DNA from: Carallia brachiata
Taxonomy: Eukaryota > Streptophyta > Magnoliopsida > Malpighiales > Rhizophoraceae
Assembly: GCA_021464245.1 (NCBI GenBank)
Contig: JADCRB010000018.1
Coordinates: 1,054,001 to 1,118,000 of the forward strand
Length of the DNA: 64,000 bases
Reading direction: 5' to 3'
Position 1 is the stretch's first letter, and each line of letters starts with the position of its first letter. Positions 12,620 through 25,128 of the stretch are shown here, one piece after another. The notes under the pieces are model-generated. The model was not told the DNA's origin, did not search any database, and saw nothing but the letters and a program-made list of their open reading frames with translations. The position numbers and the translations under genes are program-made.

Positions 12620-14917
12620 GTAGGTTGTAAACATTCTGTGTTTGTTGTAGTTTCTAAAGTTCGTCTAGGTATGTTATTTTACTTACAGAAGTAACTGTAA
12701 CAAAGTTACTGAGGTGAAGCTATTGCCCACCAAAGTTGTGCTGTAATAGCTTCTTTCTTTATTGAAGTTCACCTCGCTACTGATATCTCAAGAATACCAG
12801 GTGGGAAATTGAAGTTTCCCAATTTTTGGATTAACGATCGTACAAATGATACTTGGGGATCAGATATGGGAAAGGGGAGTTTATTCTGCTGTTCTTGTAC
12901 TTTTTGCATTTTGTTATCATCTTCTTTGAATTGAGACTGTAGAACTGCATACACGTCATTTGTTCTTGTAGCTGAAGGTCCTTGGTGACGACTGAAGTAA
13001 ACAATAGACACTCACGAAGCTGCAGATCGTTAACTGCAGAAATGGCATGTTGAGCTCGTTGCGCTATCTGCAATCTTGTTGTTTAGTTCCCTGGAGGAAA
13101 CAATTCTGCGGAGTCCTTACCACCATGGTAAATGATATTTGTGTATTCCAATTAGTTCTCCCAAATTTCATGCATTCATGGTTTCGATGCGCGTGTCCGT
13201 GGTTTTAAAAAGAAGTGCTTGGATGGGTGGAGGTGGTTGACTTTTAGTCCGTAGTTGGCAAATTATTATTTTCTCGTGATGGCCAATCACCTGACATTTC
13301 ACTGCGTGGAGTTGCTCAAAAGAATAGTTGAGTTTGAGAATTGCAAGTGAAGTGAGGTGGTAGTGGGGCGGCATGCCGGCATCTCATCCTTACACGACGC
13401 AGGAAGTAGTGGTGTACAATTTCGGGGTCTAAAGCTACCCAATGTTCATTTCCACTTCCGCAAGATATGCAAGTGCAATGCCTCGACACGCCCCAGGTGC
13501 GGTGTAGTAGGTCAGACTGCCCTTTTTTTATTTTCCTTGGTTGAAAGAGGAAAAATGTGAATTGTGTAGATGTCGGTTATTATACTTGTGTGTTGAGATT
13601 GAAGTCACTGTTATTCTTTTTGTTTAACTATCCCCTATAAGGATGATCTATCATTCAAGTATTGTTGAGGTCGAACGAATCTTCTTGATTCGACTCTGAT
13701 GTTAACGAATTTTAAACTAGCATTCTTCAAGCTCAAAGGGTTCAAGGAGTGGAATTTTACACATTTACAGCAGATGAGATTTGAATAAGAGAAATATGTC
13801 AAATTACTAACTAGACTATCATCTTGGATAGTGGTCAGACTACTTTTTAGAACAAGTGCAAGCACACAAGCCTGATGAATCTTCGTCCAAATCGGTCCGA
13901 TTCAGTTTTAGACGGGGCAACTCAAGCGAGCAGATAATAGTCAAAATGGGTTGATTGATGTTGCATGGTAAATAATTGCTTACAGTCATAACAAAGCATC
14001 CGTATCTAAAAAGGGGGATCCAATTTGATACTCCATCAATAGCGTCCAACAAATTCGCACAAGGACTTCCAATTGTGCTGTTGTGTTGAACATTGCCAAT
14101 TTGACAACCTTTACGGGTAATTCATCGTCACCATAAAAAAGGGGTAGTTCATCAACCAGGAGGGAGGAAGAGACCTTTTTTTTTTTTTTTTCTAATTTTT
14201 TATTGCGAATGTTTTCAGGGCCTCTACTCCCCATTCCCCAACGAAGGTTCTCATAGAGATAATGTCAACTCACTACACGTGGTCTCACAATGCTCCCCAT
14301 TCGAAATTTGCCGACATTACAATTTACAAATAAAACCCAGTTATTGGTGATGAGCCCTGAAAATCCTGCACCAATGAGCATGGAGACGCGTAACGTATAT
14401 TAGAAAGTACGCATAAAAATATTAAACTCCACGTAGCTCATTGAAGAATGGGACTGTGCATGCTTTGACGATTACTAGCATTTGGGTTATCGCTGCATAA
14501 ATTAAGTATTACATGAGTAGATTTTACAAAGACAATATTGAATTCATTAAAATTATAACAGAAAATTAAAATTAATTAATCAATTAATAATAATCAACAG
14601 ATTTGTCATTGTGTGATAAAGATTTACAATAAAGTCATTTAGCTCACAAAAATCTCCTCAATTCACTGGTAATTAAATAATATGATGAATGTTGTAAGTT
14701 CAATATAATTTTGTTGACTCAACTTTTTATCTACTTGTCAAATGAAACAGTACAGTCATGTGTACCATTTCCCGTAGTCATCCCAATATATAATTCGAGG
14801 TTTGACAATCTGTGATCTTAATGGCCTTTTAATTCCTTGAACGCAAAGGAAATTTCATTGGGAGAAGAATGGTCGACATTTCTGCTCCCCTCTCCGCATT
14901 CATTGGACCTTATATGC

Positions 14918-14943
14918 CTCTCTCTCTCTCTCTCTCTCTCTCT
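14918..14943. repeat. (CT)n microsatellite
   Basis: An uninterrupted CT dinucleotide run about 500 bp upstream of the CLE gene ATG. Confidence 0.9.
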
Positions 14944-14959
14944 AAAGAGTAACAAATAA

Positions 14960-15110
14960 ACTAACACCGACTTTTAGTTCAACTGATTAAAGAAATTTAT
15001 AACATGCATTCAAATCTTGCTAAGATTAAGTAATAAAATTAAATTTATAGTTTGTTGTCGGTGTGAGAAATATCGTCAGTTCGTTTTTTTGACTCTCTTA
15101 GATATAAAAT
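14960..15110 (+). mobile_element. tRNA-derived SINE relic
   Basis: A-box-like TTAGTTCAACTGATTAAAG (14974-14992) and B-box-like GCATTCAAATCTTG (15006-15019), followed by an AT-rich tail, as in plant SINEs. It is diverged, with no clear target duplication, and lies upstream of the CLE gene. Confidence 0.45.
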
Positions 15111-15436
15111 CGCAATATTCCTTAGCTAAATTATAAAAAGTAAATTTTATATTTTTCAGTTTTTAAATAAAAAAATAAATTAAAGTACGTGGCACTCCTC
15201 CAGAGTCGCATCATGTAAGCAAGCAGACTTCCATGTCAACCTTTTGCAACATTTCTTGTGCTAGTCTAGAAGCCATAGCACACACAAGCTGTCAATCTTG
15301 CAAATCTCTCCACACTCTAAAACCCACCCACCCACCGCTCTTTCTCCTTTTATCTCTCCAATACACAAACAAAACAAGTTCGTCTTTAATTCCATGCCAG
15401 CCCTTCTCTTGATGATCCATTTTTCTCGCCGTAGCC

Positions 15437-15763
15437 ATGAAAACATCGATCCTGCGCTTGTTGAGCACCATTCTTTGGCTTTCACTTTTCCTCTTGTTAT
15501 TTCATTGGTCTTGTGATTTGAATAGTTTTGTATCTGTACATCATGATGATGATCGGCCGTTGAGCAACAGAAAGATGTTGTTGGCTAGCAAATTTGACTT
15601 CGATCCATTCGTGAAGAGACGGTGGCGCCCCCACCATCACAGGCATCATCGCAGCCACACAACAGCGCCGGTGCAACATGAGCCGGCCGTAAGTGATATT
15701 GATCCGCGATATGGTGTTGACAAGCGGCTTGTTCCAAGCGGTCCAAACCCATTGCACCATTAA
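15437..15763 (+). CDS. CLE-family signalling peptide precursor (CLE9-13 class)
   Basis: Secreted plant peptide hormone precursor of 108 residues in a single exon, the usual CLE architecture and size. An N-terminal hydrophobic signal peptide (about residues 1-32, rich in Leu/Trp/Phe) is followed by a variable basic/His-rich spacer (WRPHHHRHHRSH near residue 63-74). The extreme C-terminus is the 12-residue CLE motif RLVPSGPNPLHH (97-108), preceded by Asp-Lys-Arg, with no residues after it. Pro100 and Pro103 are the positions hydroxylated in known CLE peptides. From memory the motif matches Arabidopsis CLE13 and is within a residue or two of CLE9-12. These act through CLV1/BAM-type leucine-rich repeat receptor kinases to restrain cell division in meristems, stomata and vasculature. 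The specific role here is not inferable. The second ATG is much deeper and would lose the signal peptide, so 15437 is the start. Confidence 0.95.
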   Translation: MKTSILRLLSTILWLSLFLLLFHWSCDLNSFVSVHHDDDRPLSNRKMLLASKFDFDPFVKRRWRPHHHRHHRSHTTAPVQHEPAVSDIDPRYGVDKRLVPSGPNPLHH

Positions 15764-17188
15764 CAAAGGTCTTTTTTTTTTTTCCCCTTTGTTGCACATG
15801 GTTTTTTTTTTTTTTTGTTAATGTTGTCATTTTAATTAATCATATCATATAGTTTCTCAGACAGATTTTTAAAACAAATTTGTCTCATTAATTCTATACT
15901 TCGTTAATTCAGTGGAATTACTTCATTGGGATCAACCAATGGTGCCTGACAGTGCTAGGTGTACATACACACATTCAATTAGACATCAATCGATATTATT
16001 TTTTAAAAATTTTTAATTTTTTATTACATAAAATATGAATATAGAGTAATATTTTTAATTCTTCTCGAAATTACATGCTAGATCTTGGAAATAATTTAGT
16101 ATGCAATCATTTTAGTGTAGAAGAAGCAACAGTTGTCTGTACGCACCTGTGACGGCACGGCAACGTCATGGGAATTGGATTCTCTATTTACGCATCCCGT
16201 TGCTTTAGGCTATATCGGATGTTAATTAGAGGTTAAAAACTATAACAGAGAAAAGAGAGAAATAGACGCGGTAGAAAATACAAATTTAATTGTAATTTCT
16301 ACATCTTTTTATACATAATATTTAATAATCATAATTACATAAAATAGATTCGTGGTTTAATTTGAATTGTAATTATTTTTCATATTTCTATTAAAAAACA
16401 ATGATAAGTCCCTTTTTTTTGAGTAAAAAAAATGCAAATAATGTTTCAATGATTTTATCAAAAAATATTGAATCTCTTCTTAACCGATCCGTATAATAAG
16501 TCGGTTTTGACATTATACGGGCGTACGAAGCATAGGCCCAACATAGGATTCTCTTGGACCCCTATTGATTTTGAGTCGTAGACTCGAAAGCGGAGACATT
16601 TTCCATTTGGGTCAAAGAGAGTGGAAAAAAAGAGCGAGTAGGTAGTAGTTACACTAAAATAGGCACTTGCGCCTGGAAACAGACACATTTTGAATTTGTT
16701 GCCCCTCTTTTTCCCCCACTGTTGATCAAAAAATCCGACTTACAACGAAGAGTAGGTATTAGTTAAGAGAAGATCAAGAATCTGAAACCAGTTCTTCTCT
16801 CTCTGGACCACTTTGCATCCCAGACTAGCAGGTGTACGCGCAATGCCCAGTGGGCCTGGGCCAGCCTATCACCATTCATTTTCTTTTGTGTCGTGTTTTT
16901 TTTGTTTTTATGTCGTGTTTCTAATACAATTAATTCTGACGAGAATCTTTTGATTCCGAGTTCTAACGGCAAGTTATACTTTCACAGTCTTCGCGGCCTC
17001 CTTAAATTGAAAAAAAAAGCAACTTTCATTCATGTTGTTATAGAACTGATGTGGACTTGATATTGGTTTGACTTCCATAAAAGGTTAGTGGCGACACCAC
17101 TTGAAGGTGTTCCGATCAGCTCTGCTTTGGGCAATAATAATTACAGGACTAGGGGGAGAACTGTTCAACGCGAGAGAGAAATAGAACG

Positions 17189-17210
17189 AGAGAGAGAGAG
17201 AGAGAGAGAG
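17189..17210. repeat. (GA)n microsatellite
   Basis: A GA dinucleotide run with imperfect GA-rich DNA just before it, in gene-poor DNA. Confidence 0.9.
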
Positions 17211-17591
17211 CTGTGGATTCTGATCAATTACCTATTCTCTCTTTTGATACTACCAAAGCTCAGATCTTCCAGGATAATCCAAAAACTACTATTGCGTAGA
17301 GGGTTTATGAACTTCGTGAGCAGCGCTGTAACATGACTAATTTAATCGCAATTCAACAAGAATGATGTCATATTAATATTGTTTCCGATCTTATTGTGTA
17401 TTCGTTCTTTGTTTACTTATATAAGTTTTAAAATGATATCATATTTATATTATTATAAATAGATTTTAAATAAATTTTTTGACTATTTATTATTATTTTT
17501 TTTTTCTTTCATGAATGGCACACCCAAATTGGTACTCGTCACGATATCCTCAATTTAAGGTGCAACCTCGACCAATAGTGTTAACGCTTAG

Positions 17592-17850
17592 AGCTTGTTT
17601 GTTTGGTGTGAGGTGGATTCAAATTGACTTCTACGGCTAGAATCCGATTCAATTATTTTAGCGATTGAATGTTATAACTAATCTTTTGTTTAAAACTCTT
17701 CAATAATATAAGGGGATTAAGTTTTTTTTGTCTTTTTTGATTGTGACAATTCAATTTAATTCTTATATTAAGAAATTATGATTTCAAATAAAAATCGTAA
17801 GAATTGAATTAAATTCTACTAAATTTTCATGTCAAACGAAACCTTGGATT
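17592..17850. mobile_element. Possible diverged MITE with GTTTG-type ends
   Basis: The left end reads GCTTGTTTGTTTGGTGTGA and the right end, reverse-complemented, GGTTTCGTTTGACATGAAA. Internal sub-terminal blocks TAGAATCCGATTCAATT and TAGAATTTAATTCAATT also pair in inverted orientation. The match is weak and no target duplication is clear. Confidence 0.35.
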
Positions 17851-18529
17851 TTGAGTTGATTTATTCAAAACAATTTTTGATCTACCGAATATAGGCATAC
17901 CAATATTATTTTTCATTTTCAAATTCATGTCAAAAATATAGGTAAAATTATATTTTTTAGAACTTATTACTTATTTTTATTTTCATGTCTCAACTTTAAT
18001 TTGACGCAATTAAATCATTTAACTTCATATTTCTTTTTTCACCGCCCTGTTTAAAGCTCTATAATTTCCTCTTGACTAATCTTGCTCGACATTGTGAAGG
18101 AGTTGAAGATGATGAAATTTATTTAGTTGTAAAGATTAGGCAAGTGGGAAATTGATTATTGAGCCGCCCTCCCATTTCTATCTTACGTCTTCTAACAATA
18201 GTGGATGGCAGTTCCTTCTTTGGAAGGTGGTTTTTTTTTTTTTTTTCTCAATTGGTTGTACACGTTGATTTTTTTTTTTTTGGTTGTGGTTAAAAATGGC
18301 TACCTGGTGAATTTGAATAATAAAAATGTCATCTACCTATAACGTCATCATTTTGCTAGGCTTTCGTTAGTGAAACAAATGAAGTATTGAGATTGAAAGG
18401 AAAACTGAATTTCCATGATTTAATTTCATGATGATGAAAATAAAACAAGTGATAGTTTCATGATGAAAGATGTGATTTGCCCTAAATAATAATTATAATC
18501 TATCTCTTTTTTAACAGAAAAAAGATATA

Positions 18530-18665
18530 TTGTGGACGCGTTGGTTATCGCATGTGTACTAAAGTCGGAATAACTCCCGTTTGAATACCTCGCTCAACTA
18601 TCTCATAGGAGTAAACTTACTACTGACGCGCTGATTGGTCTAAGAGAATCTCCCTCATAATTAAT
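18530..18665 (+). mobile_element. tRNA-derived SINE relic
   Basis: GCGTTGGTTATCGCATGTG (A-box region, about 18538-18555) is followed at normal spacing by CCCGTTTGAATACC (B-box, about 18576-18589), as in plant SINEs and their tRNA ancestors. The copy is GC-richer than its surroundings. Ends are not resolved. Confidence 0.5.
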
Positions 18666-21289
18666 TACGGTATTAATGAATTTAAAATTAATGAGACACT
18701 CTCACCATAAATTCTAAGAAATTAAGGCCGGCTCGTCCCAGAAAATTTGAACCAAATTGTTGAAGGAGAGTCTCTGGGTGACCACAAAGCCACTGGTTTC
18801 GGTATTATAATCCATTCGTTTCAGCAACTTGCCTTTGCCACATTTAATGATGACCGAGTGCTTAAGTTGTAATTGATGCTTACCTATTGAGAGTTGAGAT
18901 CTTTACCCAAGTAATATGTCAGCATCAGCCGAAAAATCAGTGCACGGATATTTTTTTTTGTTAAAATCAGTACGGAGATTTGCGTAAAGGAATATTAACA
19001 TAGGCCCCAACATGTGTTGGGTCAAGCCCATTTTAGGTAGACAAGCCTGGCCTAAAATGCTATTATGGAAGTAACAATTAACAAACACCAAACTTCTAAA
19101 AGAAAAAAAAAATGTATACTTTTTTTGTTTCTTTTCTTCTTAAGAGATTTATTGAATTATAAGTATACAAGAGATAGTTTTACTACTATTCCTATAAATC
19201 TCACATCTGAAGTGTTTCTTGGGAGCATACATCATTCTAAATCTTAACAATCACATACATAAATCCACATATATTCTAACCTTTGTTGCAGTACTTATGC
19301 GAGTCGCACATAAATGCTGTAATATAATGACATAGATCCTGTCTACAATTCTTGCCTCATAAGCATTCCCCCATATTCTAGGCAATGTCTACGATTCCTT
19401 GAAAAAAAAAAAGTGAGAGCCAATTCTAGTGAGAAACAGACTTGGACCAATTTTATTGGTTAACACATTCAATTCTTCTTCATCGATTTATAATATAAGC
19501 TCATATCGAAAAGACGAAAAAAAAAGTGTGGGTAATCCAAAAAAAAAACTTTATCAATAAAGTCTTAATTAATTCACGAAATTGATGAGGTTGAGAGAGA
19601 GCCTTTAAGTTGGTTGACGTAAAAACTGACTCAAAATATTTATCGTAAAGGGAAGCATGCATTCACTAATCGGCACTTTGATCTTTATTTTTTGACGTGG
19701 GTTTTTGACAAATGATTTAGATTAATTAACATGCGTGAGACGAGTTATTTACAAGGCCAATAAAAATTAAATTTAGGTCGGCTAATTAAGCCAGACACAA
19801 GTATATGTCTTCATCACATTGATAACAAAACTGCAACGTCCCACTTATGGCAGAAACTTGGGTTTGCATGGACAGTGCGGATGGCAACCCGTAGAAAGGC
19901 ATTGATGATTGCGCCACTATTAATACTGCTGGACGTTCGCATCACAGAACGTCCGGCCGTGTTGAAATCTTGTCTGGCCTTTTCGAAATTGTTAGAAGTT
20001 AGAAGCATACATGTATATGAAATTTTTTATTGAATTCACTCAATTATATATTATCAAAATTGCTCAAAAAAAATCATCAATATTTAAATTTTATTCTAGT
20101 TTGCATTTTTTTCCGTGTCTATCCAAATTTTCTTTTTATGAGTCCCATTTCGTAAGCGCCAAAAAATTAAACACAAAACAGACAGACAGCAATTAATTAA
20201 TTAATTTATACAATCAGTCAATTAATATTTGTCATAAAAAAATGATAAAAAATATTCATTTTATTATAAATATTAATTAATTAATTGTATAAAATAATCG
20301 ATCGATTACTATATATTTTTTTGACGTCGGCATTTTTTTACTTCTATTTAAATTTTTTCCTTCTTCGATTCGATTGGGTATTGTTGACCTTCCCGTGTTG
20401 TGACATTCATTGACTTTGGGGATGGCCATTGAGGAAGTCTTTGAGGCGTGTCGATTCCGCTCTTTTGAGGTCATGGCTGCATCCTTTATAGACGGCGAAA
20501 AAAAAGAAAAAAAGATAGATCATGAGATGTGACTTTTGTGAGTTCATCTTCTAATTAAGCGTTTACTTGTACGGGGCCATGAAAGGCTTAAGTTAACTAA
20601 TTGAAAATAAACAAAAATTTTACGAGATATAAAAATTTTACTTTGGCTCATAAATATATAATTATAATTATTAGTTATAGTTTTCACACATTTTTATGTG
20701 CATAATAATTCAATGTTGTTATTGAATAAATTAATTCATGTCTAATTTGTATCTATTTCTCGTGTATTTATATTGAAATTCAAAATAAATTCTAAAGAAC
20801 ATTTGATAAGGATTACTAGACTTGTTAGGCCTTAAAATCCAATCCTCCTGATATGAACTTACTTTAGTTTATACACACACCATAATTCCTCATAAGAACG
20901 TCACACTCACACAAGCATCCCAACACCATAGTAATAAGTCTCTTTAACCTTAAATACCTTTACCCCTGTCTAAAGGAGAGCTTTACCTTTCTTAATGTAA
21001 ACCTTATTCCTTAGAAAATTTCTTCACTATATTTTCTTATTTGAGCTACATACTGACTTAAGCAACAAATGAAATTCTCGTCGGAAGCACCCCCCAACCC
21101 TCTTTCGTCATGTTCCGAGCAGATATTTTTGTGGAATATCTATCCATCATTTTAAGATAGTGAGCATTCGAAATCCTTTTTGTTTATTCTTTGCTCTTCT
21201 TGAATAATACAAAAGAGCCGCCGATAACACATGAATATCATAATAAATAAAAACATAACTTTTTTTTTGTCTATGTAAAAATCCATCGA

Positions 21290-21410
21290 GTTATAAGTTA
21301 CACAATAAGAATAATTTTTTCTTTTATAAATCTCATATCTCGTTTTCTAAGATTTAAACTCAAAACCTCTAAAATAAAAATTTAAATTCTAACTATTAAA
21401 CTGTCTACTA
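21290..21410 (-). mobile_element. tRNA-derived SINE relic
   Basis: On the minus strand, GACAGTTTAATAGTTAG (21405-21389) and then GAGGTTTTGAGTTTAAATC (21368-21350) resemble A and B boxes. Sequence beyond is AT-rich. Diverged; family not assigned. Confidence 0.4.
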
Positions 21411-23344
21411 AAGGACATTAAATAAAAGTATAGCTGCCTAATGGTTCCATTTCTATGGTCCCGTATAAAATTGTTGTTTCCGTCTATAACTGATCTTGGA
21501 CTCTTTGTGCCTCTTTTTTCATTGAACTCTTTAGAAATTGATTCCATTCTTTAGATGGGCTTGTCCATTAGAAGTTAATCTTGAATACTGATATTAATTA
21601 CGAAACAAGATTTCATATTTAGTTTGAAGAGTCGTTTTTATAAAAACTTTTCGTATAATACTATATCAAGAGTTACTAACTTCAACTTTTATAAGAGTTA
21701 CTAACTTCAACTTTATATTGAATGATTTAAGTTTTAATTTTTTTTTAATTGGAATATAACTGACCCTTGATGCTCAACTTTTTAAAATGGACTTATTACA
21801 GGTTATGTGTAGGAAGATACCGAATTTCTTAATGGAAAAAAAAAATCCTCGTAATACATTAGTTTATGGGAGGTCGTTAGTTTATGCTAAACCCTCATTC
21901 TTGATTCTCATAATCAAGTTTTATTTTTGTGATATAAAGTAAAAAAATAAGAATAATATTATGCAGTGTTAAAAAATATTACGTTTTTATACTTAAAAAT
22001 AATCAAATAGTTAATAGTTAAGTTAGGCACACAAAACTTTCATCAACGGGGTCAAAGTTTTTTAGTGGACCATTAATATAAGATGCCATTATTTTTCAGG
22101 ACAGCAAATTATCAACCATCGAAGACTTGGTCGCACAAATTAATATAAGATGTCATTGGACGATGAATCCTCCTTATTAAAGAGGTAGAATAAGGATTAA
22201 ACAGATGATTCTTAATGCCAATTAAAAATTTAATGACTTATATACTTATAAAGTTATTTTTTTTTTTAAAAAAAAAATCAACCATAAAAGACTTGGTCGC
22301 AGAAATTGGTGGGCCCGAGAGAAATGAGAAACACACAAATTTCCAAAAGCTGCATCCGATTCCACCATTGACAGACCAATAATATATCCGCTAGTTGCTC
22401 CTTTCTAGTTTTTTCAGAGGTGGACCCAAGACCTGTCTCTCTATAAAATTGTTGACAAGTTGGACTCCCAACTCCCATGCCGCCATTGAAGCTGACTCAA
22501 GCACCTTCATTCTTAATTGTGGATTCACCCCTGCCAATTGGCAATTGCTTGACACGTATGACACCAGTGGCATATGTGGTGCGTTATGCATTATCGTTTT
22601 GATTACGGAACAACGCACGGAGAATATTGCGTTAGAGCCATTAGCCATTTAGCGGTAGAGCCACCTATACCTTTACCTTTTTTTTATTTCTGTGTTAGAA
22701 AAGAAAAACATAAGAAAACACAAAAAAAATTCATAAAATAAGTTGTTTGAATAAAGATAAAAAATAATATGTTGTTTGGAAATCCACAAAATGCCGCGGG
22801 TAAATGAAAAAGCCGACAAGAAAAAGACAAATGAAAATCAATTGAAAAAAGAAGATGAAAACACAATTGTTAAAATAGCCCTATTTTTTAACTTCATTCA
22901 ACTTATAATTCAATAATTGTAAGGATATTATTATAATTTTATTTATAAACTTTTTTTTTCAACATTTTTATATATAATTTAAATATAAAATTTTACTTTT
23001 TCATCATTTTTCACAACTTTCTTTTCTCGTAATTTTTTTCTCACAATTTTTTTTTTTACCAAATCTTATTATCCAAACCATTAATTTTAAATTTGGGAAT
23101 CAATTCATAGTTCTTACAAACTTTAAAAAAAAAAAGGAATAATGCAGTATATATGTAATGAAATATGATGCAAGACTTTTTTGAATTCAAAAAAAAAAAA
23201 AAAAAAGACATATGGACTATTGAATAGACTGCGTCCTATTCCACACGTCTTTGATTGTATGTTAGTTGTCAAAGTCCTTTCGATTATTATCAGCTCTAAC
23301 GGGTAAATGCCATCCTTAGAAAGTGGATTCACATATGCTAAATG

Positions 23345-23700
23345 TGTTACTTTATATAAATATTAATAAAATTTAATAATTATGAATAAATTATAATAAA
23401 ATGTAAATAAAAAAATTATAAATTTATATAAATATTATTTGAGGGTATTTTAGTCAATATAAATTATTATTAATATTAAAAAATAAAAAATAATTCAAAA
23501 TATAGTAAAAAGTAATTTTAAACTACTTTTCAATCAATTACTTTTTGAATGTCATATAAAAAAATAAGTAGAATTAAACAGTTGCTCAAAAAAATTAATC
23601 AAATACTCATTTTCCTATTTTTGAAAATAAAATACAAATATACCCTTTTAAAAGTTAACCAAAACACCCTCTTAACTATAAATTTTGTCCTTAAAATTTC
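23345..23700. repeat. Partial copy of the MITE at 27171-27887
   Basis: This stretch aligns at roughly 80% by eye with 27560-27895. Shared blocks include TATAAATATTATTTGA, ATATAAATTATTATTAATAT, ACTTTTCAATCA and a terminal CAAA/CCAAA CACCC end. The left end of the longer element is missing, so this copy is truncated or internally deleted. Confidence 0.55.
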
Positions 23701-23867
23701 AAATATGGTTGAAAATAAATTATCATTAATGGTAGTTTGTCTACCGATATCTTTTCCCTTATAATTGTACAATAATCAACATGCGCCCAAGGATTTTTTT
23801 TAGCTCTTCCAATTGCAATGCATGTGGCTGCTTGATTTGATAAATTATATTAAAAGGCGAATTGACT

Positions 23868-23995
23868 ATATCCATCTGCAAGCTCAGTGGGTAGATTACA
23901 AAAAATGTTTAATTAATTAAAATGGGGTTCGATTACTCGATTGTTATTAATTAATATTATAATTATTGTACTAAATTTACTGATCCAAACTGATA
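23868..23995 (+). mobile_element. tRNA-derived SINE relic with clear A and B boxes
   Basis: AAGCTCAGTGGGTAGA (23880-23895) matches a tRNA A-box, and GGGGTTCGATTACTCG (about 23924-23939) matches a B-box. The stretch between them is AT-rich and does not fold as a tRNA cloverleaf with an acceptor stem, so a SINE head is preferred over a tRNA gene. Confidence 0.5.
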
Positions 23996-24534
23996 ATGCA
24001 AATTGCAAAATACTCACCTTCGCCTAACAGCTAACTTTTTTAATAAACAGAATAACAATAAAAGACTATCAAAGACTACTGTTTGTTGAGGTATAATAAT
24101 TAAAATATTTTATTTGTATTATAAAATTATAAATTATAATTTATATATCTGATTGAACACAATTTTTAAAAATTGATGACTTTTATTTAGTATCATAAAG
24201 TTTGATGCGCATAAATTTAGTATAAAAATTCAATCTATTATATGTTGCACTCAGCACCATTTTTAGTATTGAGTCTGTACCACCTTCTATTTATGTTAAA
24301 AAAAAAAAAAAGCTGGTCCATGGACCGTTGGATGTCGACCAAACATTGCATCTTTTTTTCCACTCGGTTTTCTAAAATTCTAGATGTGAAAATTTGGCAA
24401 TTCTCCATTTTTTTGAAGAAAAAGAAGAATTAAGGAAATAAAAAATAAAAAACAAGTCAACTGTCAAAAACAAAATAGTCACCGGATATCACCGGTCACC
24501 CCTCTCCCCTCCCAAAAACTCTCCTATATATGTC

Positions 24535-24541
24535 CCTGAAC
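24535..24541 (+). promoter_or_regulatory. TATA box of the gene at 24634
   Basis: TATATAT about 95 bp before the ATG, followed by a CA-rich presumed leader. The position suits a plant TATA box with a leader of roughly 60-70 nt. Confidence 0.55.
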
Positions 24542-24633
24542 GCACTCCAACCACCAAGCCCAAATTAACAGACAAAACGCACTCACACTCGCACTCGCAC
24601 CCGCGCCCGCACCAACCAGAAAACAAAGCAAAA

Positions 24634-25128
24634 ATGGACTCGAGTATATCATCGGAGCAAGGCTCCGGCTCACCTAAGCGGCTAACTCTAGGCATCCTTA
24701 TGTCCATATCATCCTTCATGGCGATTTTGGCCAAGCGGGCAAGCCAAGCTTCGAGCAAGCTCAAGCCAGCGCCGGAGACGAAACGCCGCCGGCGCAGTAG
24801 CCTCCAAACCTTACAACATGGCTGCGACAGCCCGAAATTGCCGCCGAGATCGCCGCTGGCGCGGCCCAAGGAGCTCCTGACTCAAATAAGCAACAAAGCG
24901 ATTGCTTTCGCACACGGCAACAGCAACAAGAAGCGGTTCGAAGAGGAACCGGAGGATTTCGGGGACGGTGGGGTCTGGCAAAGGACGATCTTGATGGGTT
25001 ATAAATGCCAGCCGTTGGATTTCTCCGGCGTGATTTACTATGACAGCGCCGGAAAACAACTCAAGGAGGTGCCTCTCCGGTCGCCACGTGCCAGTCCCCT
25101 CCCCGGGTACTTAACTCGCGGGAAATGA
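24634..25128 (+). CDS. Uncharacterised plant-specific protein (164 aa)
   Basis: Intronless gene for a 164-residue basic protein, GC-rich compared with its AT-rich surroundings, as expected for real coding DNA. Residues 1-15 are Ser-rich. A moderately hydrophobic helix-like stretch (LTLGILMSISSFMAILAKRA, 17-36) follows, then an Arg cluster (KRRRR, about 50-54). The part most likely conserved is the C-terminal block GVWQRTILMGYKCQPLDF (113-130) with its continuation SGVIYYD and the end SPRASPLPG (150-158). I recognise this as a land-plant family with no known function. Arabidopsis At1g49000/At3g18560 are the members that come to mind, recalled and not checked. The hydrophobic stretch may be a membrane anchor or an amphipathic helix. 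A TATA box lies upstream, and no domain of known activity is visible. Confidence 0.85.
   Translation: MDSSISSEQGSGSPKRLTLGILMSISSFMAILAKRASQASSKLKPAPETKRRRRSSLQTLQHGCDSPKLPPRSPLARPKELLTQISNKAIAFAHGNSNKKRFEEEPEDFGDGGVWQRTILMGYKCQPLDFSGVIYYDSAGKQLKEVPLRSPRASPLPGYLTRGK

Larger units (their letters stand above)
12620..15436. other. Intergenic, no gene seen
   Basis: Starts with the TFIIE alpha 3' UTR and then mixed-composition DNA. Several short open frames (for example minus strand 13635-14234) have no recognisable domain, no conserved motif and biased composition. A SINE relic (14960-15110) and a (CT)n run (14918-14943) are the only elements I can name. Confidence 0.5.
15764..24480. other. Long gene-poor AT-rich region
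   Basis: About 8.7 kb with no gene that I can support. It holds a (GA)n run (17189-17210), a possible MITE (17592-17850), SINE relics (18530-18665, 21290-21410, 23868-23995) and a diverged repeat (23345-23700). Short open frames at 16458-16688, 19814-20008 and 22278-22652 have no domain that I recognise. Confidence 0.5.

Noticed and set aside
19814..20474. Two minus-strand frames of about 65 codons
   Set aside because: No ATG-supported model, no motif and no splice partners; treated as chance frames.
23868..23960. Possible tRNA gene (A- and B-box present)
   Set aside because: No acceptor stem or anticodon arm can be formed and the middle is a long AT stretch. A SINE relic fits better.
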